The position numbers and the translations under genes are program-made. Below, one piece after another: positions 1 through 5,509 of a DNA stretch of 6,874 nt. This stretch comes from Promethearchaeota archaeon (GTDB lineage: Archaea > Asgardarchaeota > Lokiarchaeia > Sigynarchaeales > SOKP01), in contig JAHLWJ010000243.1 of NCBI GenBank assembly GCA_019057975.1, positions 1 through 6,874 on the forward strand, written 5' to 3'. The notes beneath the pieces were generated by a model that was not told where the DNA came from, did no database searches, and saw only the letters and a program-made list of their open reading frames with translations. The number at the start of each line of letters is the position of its first letter. Within the stretch, counting starts at the first letter, position 1.

Positions 1-1
1 T

Positions 2-121
2 ATTTTAATAGGTGGAAGAGACACATTAGCCGTCGATGTTGTTGGGGCGAGAATTTTTGGTTTAACATTAGACGATGTTCCTCATTTGAACATTAAACTA
101 GGATGTTTTTTTGTGATTTAG
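2..121 (+). CDS. C-terminal end of a DUF362-type protein (5' part outside the window, possibly broken 3' end)
   Basis: The open frame enters from the left edge and ends at a TAG at 119-121, giving 39 visible residues. They contain GGRDTLAVDVVGARIFGL followed by DDVPHL. This matches my recollection of the C-terminal part of DUF362 proteins, where a 'G-x-D-x-x-A-V-D-x-x-G-A-x-x-x-G' block is followed by a 'PHL' element; these are often iron-sulfur associated and poorly characterised biochemically. In that family the chain normally continues after PHL into a Gly-rich segment. Here it runs into NIKLGCFFVI and stops, so the last ten residues may be read-through into foreign DNA. The segment is about 38% G+C over its first 90 bases, richer than the minus-strand genes that follow. 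It ends 20 bp before the convergent HEPN-like gene. Family call fairly sure; truncation is inference. Confidence 0.65.
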   Translation: MLIGGRDTLAVDVVGARIFGLTLDDVPHLNIKLGCFFVI

Positions 122-141
122 AGACTTAAATTAACAAGAAC

Positions 142-1176
142 TTAACGATCATATTCATTAATTAATTCCACTTGATAATAATGCATTTCAATGGAACTAT
201 CTAATATATAATTTATTTGAGAAATTTCCGAAACATTTTTGAAAATATCTCCAATTGTATTTCTAATTTTTTGTGCTGTATCCAATTTCCTATTCTTGAG
301 TCGAATAAAAGAATTTAGTAAGGGAGTAATTGTTTTTGCTTCATATTTATTAGATCTTAAATATCTTCCCTTTTCGTCTTTAGAGCCATAATATCCATTC
401 AAAGTATCTAATAAATACATTTTTTCATCTTTATATCTTTTTGAAACAAATTCATAAGAATCATAAATTTCTTTCATCGATATAATATTCCATTTTAAGT
501 CGGATAAGGATTTTTTTAATACCTTTAGTAATGTATCAATAATTTCTTTATCCTCGAAAATTAAAACATTGTCTTTATAATATATTATTGGATAAATGAT
601 ATCGTAGATAGTCTTGAGTAAATCTCTGCAAAATACGAGATATGTATTTGCAAGTTTTATAAAAATTGCGTTATCGGGAATAATATTATGATATAATTTA
701 TTCCTCAAAATATGAAAAAATTTGATGAAGTTTCCTTGATTTTCCGTAATTATGCCTTTATCAGTTAGAATTTTGATTTTTTCATCAATATAATTATTTA
801 CTTTCTTTTTTTCTTTTTTATCAATTGTATTTTTAAGGTCTGACAAGAAAATCTTTCCATATAAGAGTAATTCAACTGCGTTATCTACTAAAATATATGC
901 AATTCGTGGTCTTCTCCCATAAAGATAATTTTCTAAATCAATTCTAGCGCTAAAAAAAAGGTTTTTTTTAATCTTATTTTCATCAATATATAATAGATCT
1001 TCGGCCATCTCTAATTGATCGAAAACATCATAAATCCAATATTTCGCATATAGCTTAAAATCATCAAATTCTTCAAGTAACTCACCTTTGCAATGAAATT
1101 TTTCTTCATGATCTTCTGAATCATCTTCACCAAGCCTGTAAAGACAATTTCCACAATAATAATTATAATCTGGCAT
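142..1176 (-). CDS. HEPN-like protein with an N-terminal zinc-knuckle (344 aa)
   Basis: A mostly helical protein that starts at ATG 1176-1174. Residues 8-29 hold a possible small zinc site: C8-x2-C11, H23, H28 and C29. After a helical linker, a helix around 90-107 (RPRIAYILVDNAVELLLY) precedes R158-N159-K-L-Y-H163. This is the R-x4-H arrangement, with Asn after Arg, typical of the HEPN superfamily, where Arg and His form the RNase active site in active members. A second helical region (about 210-340) rich in Lys and Tyr has no motif I recognise. There is no signal peptide or membrane helix. It lies downstream of another HEPN-like gene on the same strand, 140 bp apart, and no MNT nucleotidyltransferase partner is nearby. 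G+C is very low (one sampled 60-base block gave 18%). What I see is the motif and helical context; HEPN membership is inference from it, and RNase activity or a defence role is a further step. It could be a catalytically inert HEPN scaffold. Confidence 0.62.
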   Translation of the reverse strand: MPDYNYYCGNCLYRLGEDDSEDHEEKFHCKGELLEEFDDFKLYAKYWIYDVFDQLEMAEDLLYIDENKIKKNLFFSARIDLENYLYGRRPRIAYILVDNAVELLLYGKIFLSDLKNTIDKKEKKKVNNYIDEKIKILTDKGIITENQGNFIKFFHILRNKLYHNIIPDNAIFIKLANTYLVFCRDLLKTIYDIIYPIIYYKDNVLIFEDKEIIDTLLKVLKKSLSDLKWNIISMKEIYDSYEFVSKRYKDEKMYLLDTLNGYYGSKDEKGRYLRSNKYEAKTITPLLNSFIRLKNRKLDTAQKIRNTIGDIFKNVSEISQINYILDSSIEMHYYQVELINEYDR

Positions 1177-1255
1177 ATCCTAAAAGTAAAATTTTGTAGT
1201 CCTTTCTCCTTGATAAATTATTAGTTGAAATACAAATAAATAGTTGATTAGTACA

Positions 1256-1293
1256 ACCTAAAAGATTATAATCTAATTACTAAATAATTAGGT
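1256..1293. repeat. Nested inverted repeats between the two HEPN-like genes
   Basis: Within 38 bp there are three nested or overlapping dyads. ACCTAA (1256-1261) pairs with TTAGGT (1288-1293). AGATTATAATCT (1263-1274) is a perfect 12-bp palindrome. CTAATTA (1273-1279) pairs with TAATTAG (1285-1291) around a 5-nt loop. The site lies just after the stop of the upstream HEPN-like gene and before the downstream one, as read on the minus strand. It could be an operator or a hairpin between the two cistrons. A/T-rich DNA forms short dyads by chance, so function is unproven. Confidence 0.4.
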
Positions 1294-1316
1294 CTAAAAA
1301 GATAAACAGATGATTG

Positions 1317-2099
1317 TTATTTCCTGTTCATAGTTAAGCTTCCATGGATCCAAGATAATGATTTTGGATCTTTTCCTTTTGAATAAGGTATTTTTGGGTT
1401 TTTTTTAATAATCTCTGAATCAATTAAAAATATAAATTTACAAATATCACACAAACTTTGAATAATCTTCTCAAGATTGATTGGTTCAATTTTAAAAAGT
1501 GAGTGTTCTGCGCCTTTATGTACTATTCCATTCCTTAATTTTATGTATCCCGTTTGTTCTTTAGAAAATATCCTCTCCCAAATCCTTTCGTCAATATAGT
1601 GTAATTCTATATCAAATAATAAAAATGCTTTCTTGAGTTTTTCTTTTCGTTGAAAGTCTAATATTTCTGGTAAAATCCAATAAAGTCTGACTTTTTTAAG
1701 ATCATCAGGAATCGTATCTTCAAATAAAATATTTATTCTTAATTCATTTAAGAAATCATTTAATTTCTTAATATTAAAAGAATTTAAAATCCTTATATAG
1801 GAAAGAGACTTAAATATATCTGTTAAATATACTTCAAGTGAAGTAATTATCTGTATAATAAGCATCTCACATATTAAATTATATTTTATATCATCCGTTT
1901 TTTGATAATTTACTATATCAGAGAAGAGCGACAGTGTTCTATTAATATTTAAAATAAATTTACCGAAAATATGTGTAAAATCATTTGGGGGCGATTCAAA
2001 TGTGTAAAAAAGACTTGATTTAGAATATTTTAATTCTGTAAGTCCAGTAATATTATATTTAAATAACTCTTTACGTAATTTTTCTTCATTGTAAATCAT
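1317..2099 (-). CDS. HEPN-domain protein, RiboL-PSP-HEPN / MAE_28990-like (260 aa)
   Basis: It starts at ATG 2099-2097, which is CAT on the plus strand. Residues 75-99 form a hydrophobic helix with T-S-L-E-V-Y-L near 86-92, like the 'FE-x-F/Y-L' helix I associate with HEPN proteins of the RiboL-PSP/MAE_28990 type. Near the C-terminus comes L-R189-N190-G-I-V-H194-K-G196, a textbook R-N-x3-H-x-G HEPN motif. In the superfamily Arg and His are the metal-independent ribonuclease residues. No membrane segment or signal peptide is present. On the minus strand this gene comes first and the zinc-knuckle HEPN gene follows after 140 bp, so they may be expressed together or from separate promoters. A TATA-like box about 24 nt before the ATG would suit a leaderless transcript. 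A role as a defence, abortive-infection or stress RNase is inference from the family. No antitoxin-like partner is visible. Confidence 0.72.
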   Translation of the reverse strand: MIYNEEKLRKELFKYNITGLTELKYSKSSLFYTFESPPNDFTHIFGKFILNINRTLSLFSDIVNYQKTDDIKYNLICEMLIIQIITSLEVYLTDIFKSLSYIRILNSFNIKKLNDFLNELRINILFEDTIPDDLKKVRLYWILPEILDFQRKEKLKKAFLLFDIELHYIDERIWERIFSKEQTGYIKLRNGIVHKGAEHSLFKIEPINLEKIIQSLCDICKFIFLIDSEIIKKNPKIPYSKGKDPKSLSWIHGSLTMNRK

Positions 2100-2116
2100 G
2101 CAATATTCAATTTTTA

Positions 2117-2128
2117 CTTTTTAATAAT
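2117..2128 (-). promoter_or_regulatory. Possible TATA box for the upstream HEPN-like gene
   Basis: Read on the minus strand this is ATTATTAAAAAG, centred about 24 nt before the ATG at 2099. That spacing fits an archaeal TATA box driving a leaderless or near-leaderless transcript. The surrounding DNA is very A/T-rich, so the call is weak. Confidence 0.3.
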
Positions 2129-2160
2129 CTTAATATTAGCTATATCTCTTCTACAAAATA

Positions 2161-2304
2161 AATCTAGCTGAAACTGCAAAAGCGATATTAAAACTATCCA
2201 AGATGACCGTTTTTGATTTAGTATCACTTTCCACCGAAGAGTTAATGTCCCTTATTGATAGTGCTAAGGAACACGGCAGTACCGCTTTAGTTCCATTGCA
2301 ATAA
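2161..2304 (+). pseudogene. Orphan C-terminal coding fragment, possibly the severed 3' end of an interrupted gene
   Basis: An open frame ends at TAA 2302-2304 and reads well as protein from about residue 'NLAETAKAILKLSK' through 'VFDLVSLSTEELMSLIDSAK' to 'TALVPLQ', a charged helical tail. It is about 40% G+C by hand count, clearly richer than the HEPN genes. The frame opens only after a TAG at 2137-2139, and the residues just before 2161 look non-coding. The first ATG is at 2203 and would give only 33 residues, too short to explain the good coding signal upstream of it. It therefore looks like the tail of a longer gene whose front is missing. Placing its 'NLAE' after the 'VPHLN' of the DUF362 end at the left edge would give a plausible continuous chain, but I cannot confirm that they were one gene. 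Alternatively it is a remnant of an unrelated gene, or an independent microprotein starting at 2203. Confidence 0.5.
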
Positions 2305-2318
2305 TAAAATTAAAACAT

Positions 2319-2356
2319 TTTTTTATTACTTCTTCTTATTTTATTTACCTTTTTGT
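2319..2356 (+). terminator. T-rich tract, possible archaeal terminator
   Basis: Just after the stop of the orphan coding fragment are several T runs (seven T near 2320, then repeated T4-T5 runs up to about 2355). Archaeal RNA polymerase terminates at such U-rich tracts without needing a strong hairpin. The tract also sits just upstream of the next plus-strand gene, so it would insulate that gene from readthrough. Confidence 0.35.
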
Positions 2357-2371
2357 AAAAGAAAAATAATG

Positions 2372-2381
2372 TTTTATTAAT
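2372..2381 (+). promoter_or_regulatory. Possible TATA box for the 247-aa helical protein gene
   Basis: TTTTATTAAT is centred about 28 nt before the ATG at 2405, the distance expected when transcription starts at or within a few bases of the start codon. No Shine-Dalgarno-like sequence precedes the ATG, in keeping with a leaderless mRNA. Confidence 0.35.
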
Positions 2382-2404
2382 AAGATGGTTCAATAAATTT
2401 AATA

Positions 2405-3148
2405 ATGGATTTTGAATCAAAATATTTTGAAATAAGACAATTCTTATCGATTTCTGAGCTAGAATTTAACTTGAATAAAAAGATTGATGAATATTTTGAT
2501 TCAGATAGTCTCAAGATGGAAATTTTGAGTCAAATTACCCAATTTATCTATTATTTTTCAATTTTTAAGAATATAAAACCTTTTATGAATTCTGTATATT
2601 ACTGCATTGAAACTACTTTAGATCTTAGAGTTGAATCCGCAAGTGATTTTAAAGAGCTTCTAGTAAAAAACGCTTTGATGAAATTTGTTCAAGAATATAT
2701 TGATTACTCTCAATTAACACAAAAAAGACAAGTAATGAAACTTTTATCAGATTCATTTGAGAAACTTCAAATTCAGCCTATAATTATTAATTTAGGGTTA
2801 CTTCTTAAACCTATGTATCAAGACAAGGATTATCTTGATAGAGCAAATAAGAATAAGGAAGTAAAAATCTCTTATTCCCTTCTTAATGAGATTGAAATTA
2901 AAATTAAGACCATTATTGATGGATGGTTGAAGGTTCAAGCTATTGCATTAAACAATCAAGATGAAATTAAAAAAGAATTGGAAAAAAAATATGAGGATTT
3001 AGCGAGTAATTTTAAAATTACTAAAGGCTCTGATATGTACAAAAAACTTTTCAAGGAAATAATGGAAATGCTCTCTATGAGACTTACCATGATTAGTTTA
3101 ATGGAATCGATGTCGGACGATTCATTTGAACCTATCCCAATAAAATAA
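2405..3148 (+). CDS. Unrecognised all-helical protein (247 aa)
   Basis: I do not recognise a family. The ATG at 2405 is the first in frame with good coding sequence, and a TATA-like box lies about 28 nt upstream. The protein is predicted soluble and almost wholly helical: an acidic amphipathic N-terminus (1-45), a hydrophobic helix around residues 38-55 (with QITQFIYYF), and a middle hydrophobic stretch near 122-134 (QPIIINLGLLLKP). A Lys/Glu-rich helix at about 180-200 could form a short coiled coil, and a Met-rich helix lies near the C-terminus (about 215-238). No Cys/His metal cluster, nucleotide-binding loop or signal peptide is seen. It runs in the same direction as the 35-residue-repeat gene 169 bp downstream, so a shared process is possible, though that gene appears to have its own promoter. 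Reality as a gene is well supported by length and composition; function is unknown. Confidence 0.75.
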   Translation: MDFESKYFEIRQFLSISELEFNLNKKIDEYFDSDSLKMEILSQITQFIYYFSIFKNIKPFMNSVYYCIETTLDLRVESASDFKELLVKNALMKFVQEYIDYSQLTQKRQVMKLLSDSFEKLQIQPIIINLGLLLKPMYQDKDYLDRANKNKEVKISYSLLNEIEIKIKTIIDGWLKVQAIALNNQDEIKKELEKKYEDLASNFKITKGSDMYKKLFKEIMEMLSMRLTMISLMESMSDDSFEPIPIK

Positions 3149-3283
3149 ATTCCTTACTCAAAGTTCTGATTGTTGTTCCATTCCATAATTCTATGCTTTT
3201 AAAAATTGGAATAATTTGAACATTTAAGATATTGAAATCTATTAAATCTTAGATAAGTAAATTATTAAATACAAATTTTGATA

Positions 3284-3295
3284 TTATATTTAAAA
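3284..3295 (+). promoter_or_regulatory. TATA box for the repeat-protein gene
   Basis: TTATATTTAAAA is centred about 28 nt before the GTG start at 3318. The spacing predicts a transcript beginning at or next to the GTG, which supports that unusual start codon, since no ATG or ribosome-binding site is available nearby. Confidence 0.45.
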
Positions 3296-3317
3296 AAAAC
3301 AATAATTTACTCCTAGT

Positions 3318-4799
3318 GTGAGAAAATTGGAAGAAAACGATAAACCTTTAACCCCCGAGGAAATAGAGAAACAGAAAAAGATCGTAGATGACCTATATAG
3401 AAAAGAAAAAGAAGATAGAGAGAATTACTTCAAGAGTTTCGAGGAAGAACGAAAAATTGCTTTTGAAGAGAGCAAAGATCTTATATCCTCATTAATATCA
3501 GAGAAAAGTTTCATGAGAGAAAAACAAAGAGAAAAAGATTTAATAAGAATGGAGATCAAACCTGAAATCGAAAAAGTTAGTGAAGCGATTGAAAAATCCA
3601 TAAGTGAAAAAGCTTTTATGAGAGAGAAACACAGAGAAGAAGATCATATAAGGATCGATCTAAAACCTGATATTAGAGGGGTAGGTGAAGCAATAAGTAA
3701 GACTGTTGACGATAAAGCTTTTTTAATTGATAAAAAGAGAGAATCTGATGAACACAGAATGAAGATCAAACCTAACATTGAACATACAGGAGAAGTAATT
3801 AGTAAAAATATTGATGAAAAAGCTTTTTTAATAGAAAAAAAGAAAGAGAGCGCTTCGGTATTGCTAGATTTAAAACCGGACACGCAAACTGCAAGCAATG
3901 CAATTAGTAAATCCATAGAGGAGAAGTCTTTTTTAAGAGAAAAACAAAGAGAAAGCGATCTCAGTAGAATGCAGATCAAACCAGACTTTATGAAAACGGG
4001 TGAAGCAATAAGCAAAACTATCGCTGAAAAAGCTTTTAGGTTTGAGAAAAGAAAAGAGACCGAACAAAAAAAAATGGAAATACATCCAGATATTGAAGGT
4101 AAAGGAGAGGTAATAAAGGCAACGATTAACGAAAAAGCATTTAGGATTGATATGGAAAAAGATAAAGAACGAAAAATAAAAGAGTTGAAACCAGATATTA
4201 CCAAAGCCGGAGAATCTATTACTAAATCTATTGGAACAAAAGCTTTTCTACGCGAAACGCATAGAGAAAAGGATTATGAGAGAATAGATTTGAAACCAGA
4301 TTTCTTAAAAACTGGTGACGCTATTAGCGCTACAGTAGCTGAAAAAGCTTTTAGAATGGATAAAAGTCGCGAAATTGACGAAAAAAAACGTGAACTCAAA
4401 CCTGAGATAAAAAAAACCGCAGAATTAATAAGCCAATCTATACAAGAAAAAGCTTTTTTACGAGAAAAGCACAGAATCGAGGATTCTAAACGGATGGAAA
4501 TAAAACCAGACATAACTAAAGCGAGTCAAGCTATTAAATCTTCAATTGACGAAAAGGCGTTTAGAATTGAGAAGCAAAAAGAGATGGACCAAAAAAGAAT
4601 GAAATTAAAACCTGACTTTGAGAAATCTAGCGATGCCATTCAAAAAACAATTGGGGAAAAAGCATTTATAATTGAAAAACAAAAAACACGCGATTCAGAA
4701 CTAACAGAACTTAAACCAGATATTAAAGGTATTGGCTCTTTAATCGAAGGAAAGATTGAAAAAATTGAACAGAAGAAAAAGGACGAGAACACTACTTAA
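3318..4799 (+). CDS. Protein of twelve gapless 35-residue Lys-Pro-punctuated helical repeats (493 aa)
   Basis: Residues 1-60 are a charged helical leader; residues 61-480 are exactly twelve 35-residue repeats with no insertion or deletion; 481-493 is a short charged tail. Each repeat begins x-E-K-A/S-F (positions 1-5), has a charged REK/IEK stretch, a hydrophobic residue at 20, K-P at 21-22 (one copy has H-P), acidic at 23, and ends with a helix containing A/V-I at 30-31 and I/V at 35. Proline at a fixed place implies a chain of roughly 30-residue helices joined by hinges. At DNA level the copies differ widely while the protein pattern holds, so selection maintains it. The only in-frame start near the upstream stop (3303-3305) is GTG at 3318, and a TATA box sits 28 nt before it. 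No signal peptide, membrane helix or Cys is present. It resembles elongated rod, scaffold or amphipathic-helix proteins; TPR and PPR signatures are absent. I do not recognise the family, and function is unknown. Confidence 0.9.
   Translation: MRKLEENDKPLTPEEIEKQKKIVDDLYRKEKEDRENYFKSFEEERKIAFEESKDLISSLISEKSFMREKQREKDLIRMEIKPEIEKVSEAIEKSISEKAFMREKHREEDHIRIDLKPDIRGVGEAISKTVDDKAFLIDKKRESDEHRMKIKPNIEHTGEVISKNIDEKAFLIEKKKESASVLLDLKPDTQTASNAISKSIEEKSFLREKQRESDLSRMQIKPDFMKTGEAISKTIAEKAFRFEKRKETEQKKMEIHPDIEGKGEVIKATINEKAFRIDMEKDKERKIKELKPDITKAGESITKSIGTKAFLRETHREKDYERIDLKPDFLKTGDAISATVAEKAFRMDKSREIDEKKRELKPEIKKTAELISQSIQEKAFLREKHRIEDSKRMEIKPDITKASQAIKSSIDEKAFRIEKQKEMDQKRMKLKPDFEKSSDAIQKTIGEKAFIIEKQKTRDSELTELKPDIKGIGSLIEGKIEKIEQKKKDENTT
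3498..4757 (+). repeat. Twelve tandem 105-bp coding repeats
   Basis: This is the nucleotide extent of the twelve 35-residue units inside the repeat-protein gene (residues 61-480). Copies are anchored by GAAAAAGC(T/A)TTT-like starts and AAACC(T/A)GA mid-unit hinges. Away from these anchors the DNA has diverged, so this is an old array kept in register by selection, not a recent slippage product. Confidence 0.9.
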
Positions 4800-4830
4800 A
4801 GGTTGAAATCTTCTTTACTCTTATCTAAAG

Positions 4831-5334
4831 CTATAATTGGACATCAAATCTGAATAAAGTATTTAAATTCATATTTTCTAATCTTTTTTTATATTGTAGA
4901 ATTGAAGGATCTACGTTTCCATTAAAATTCCTTATTGCAGATTCGAATCTATAGTAAAAATCTTCCATAATTTGATGTAAAATTACTCTCTCTACTTGTA
5001 AATTGGTTTTCTTCGAAATCGCAATCACTGATAATCTCCCTCTCCTTTCGTATAAAATTCTACTCTCTTTAAAATTCACTTCTTGAATCTCATCGTTCAT
5101 TGATTCAGGTTTAATCTCACTTATAAAAAGATTAAGTGCGTTAAGAAACCCACTTATCAAATCTTCATGAGAAGAAAATTTCGTGTTGTCCGTATATTTT
5201 TTGCTAAGCAGTAAAGAACCGCTTACATTGTCTAAGAAGTAAATCGCGTGAAAACGATTATCGTCTGAATTAAATTTTTCTACATTAAATCCGTAAGTTC
5301 TTTCTATATTTTTATTAATCCATTTGTACGACAT
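4831..5334 (-). CDS. Longin-like domain protein (167 aa)
   Basis: It starts at ATG 5334-5332. Residues 28-45 form two strands with a tight turn (AIYFLDNVSGSLLLSKKY). The helix at 56-74 contains D-L-I-S-G-F-L-N-A-L, followed by three strands (about 83-88, 92-96, 101-107) and then helices to about 136, with F-N-G-N near 137-140. This order (two strands, helix, three strands, helices) and the 'G-x-L-L-x-S-K ... D-L-I-S-G-F-L-x-A' wording match small longin/profilin-like proteins that are numerous in Asgard archaea. In eukaryotes such folds serve in vesicle traffic and GTPase regulation. No GTPase is encoded in this window. It converges on the repeat gene with a 31-bp gap and diverges from the ACT-like gene across a 175-bp spacer. 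Fold assignment is inference from pattern; a roadblock-like fold is the main alternative. The molecular role is unknown. Confidence 0.65.
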   Translation of the reverse strand: MSYKWINKNIERTYGFNVEKFNSDDNRFHAIYFLDNVSGSLLLSKKYTDNTKFSSHEDLISGFLNALNLFISEIKPESMNDEIQEVNFKESRILYERRGRLSVIAISKKTNLQVERVILHQIMEDFYYRFESAIRNFNGNVDPSILQYKKRLENMNLNTLFRFDVQL

Positions 5335-5366
5335 CTTTCGACTACTTTCTAACCTAAAACTATTTC

Positions 5367-5378
5367 TAATAAAAAATG
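5367..5378 (-). promoter_or_regulatory. Possible TATA box for the longin-like gene
   Basis: The minus-strand reading is CATTTTTTATTA, centred about 38 nt before the ATG, which would leave a leader of roughly a dozen bases. It lies in the divergent spacer shared with the ACT-like gene. Confidence 0.28.
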
Positions 5379-5454
5379 AAAACGATTACGATTTAAAATG
5401 TAAATATTATCTTAGTGACATCTAAATACTTTTCAAAAAAAACTAAAAATTTAA

Positions 5455-5475
5455 AATAAAATCATTTTATTATTA
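5455..5475. promoter_or_regulatory. A/T palindrome overlapping a possible TATA box in the divergent promoter region
   Basis: AATAAAAT (5455-5462) and ATTTTATT (5464-5471) form a perfect inverted repeat around a single base. The right half continues into a TATA-like run that would place transcription start about 15 nt before the ATG at 5510. A palindrome over a TATA box could be an operator, but very A/T-rich sequence makes chance likely. Confidence 0.3.
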
Positions 5476-5509
5476 GACATATACTCTTCTTATCACATTT
5501 TAATTTTTG

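Noticed and set aside
1200..1211. Shine-Dalgarno-like AAGGAGAAAGGA on the minus strand upstream of the zinc-knuckle HEPN gene
   Set aside because: It is 24 nt before the ATG, too far for a ribosome-binding site to that start, and no closer start codon gives a better gene.
142..2099. Classical HEPN/MNT toxin-antitoxin pair
   Set aside because: Neither protein has a nucleotidyltransferase G-S-x10-D-x-D type motif; both look like HEPN proteins.
93..2166. Insertion sequence or transposon ends around the HEPN block
   Set aside because: Comparing the two edges gave no terminal inverted repeats and no convincing target duplication, and no transposase is encoded; only the possible split gene was retained, as a hypothesis.
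3644..4204. Long minus-strand open frame opposite the repeat gene
   Set aside because: It is the antisense shadow of the 35-residue repeats: its Ser/Phe/Ile-rich sequence repeats with the same 35-codon period and has no independent features.
4274..4513. Second minus-strand open frame opposite the repeat gene
   Set aside because: Same reason; it mirrors the sense repeats and has no start signal of its own.
3498..4757. CRISPR array, because of regular 105-bp periodicity
   Set aside because: The periodic units are coding, diverged at DNA level and lack short identical repeats separated by unique spacers.
3318..4799. TPR, PPR or GvpC-type repeat protein
   Set aside because: The 34-35 residue length is suggestive, but the key TPR (W-L-G-Y-A-F-A-P) and PPR patterns are missing, and no gas-vesicle genes are nearby.
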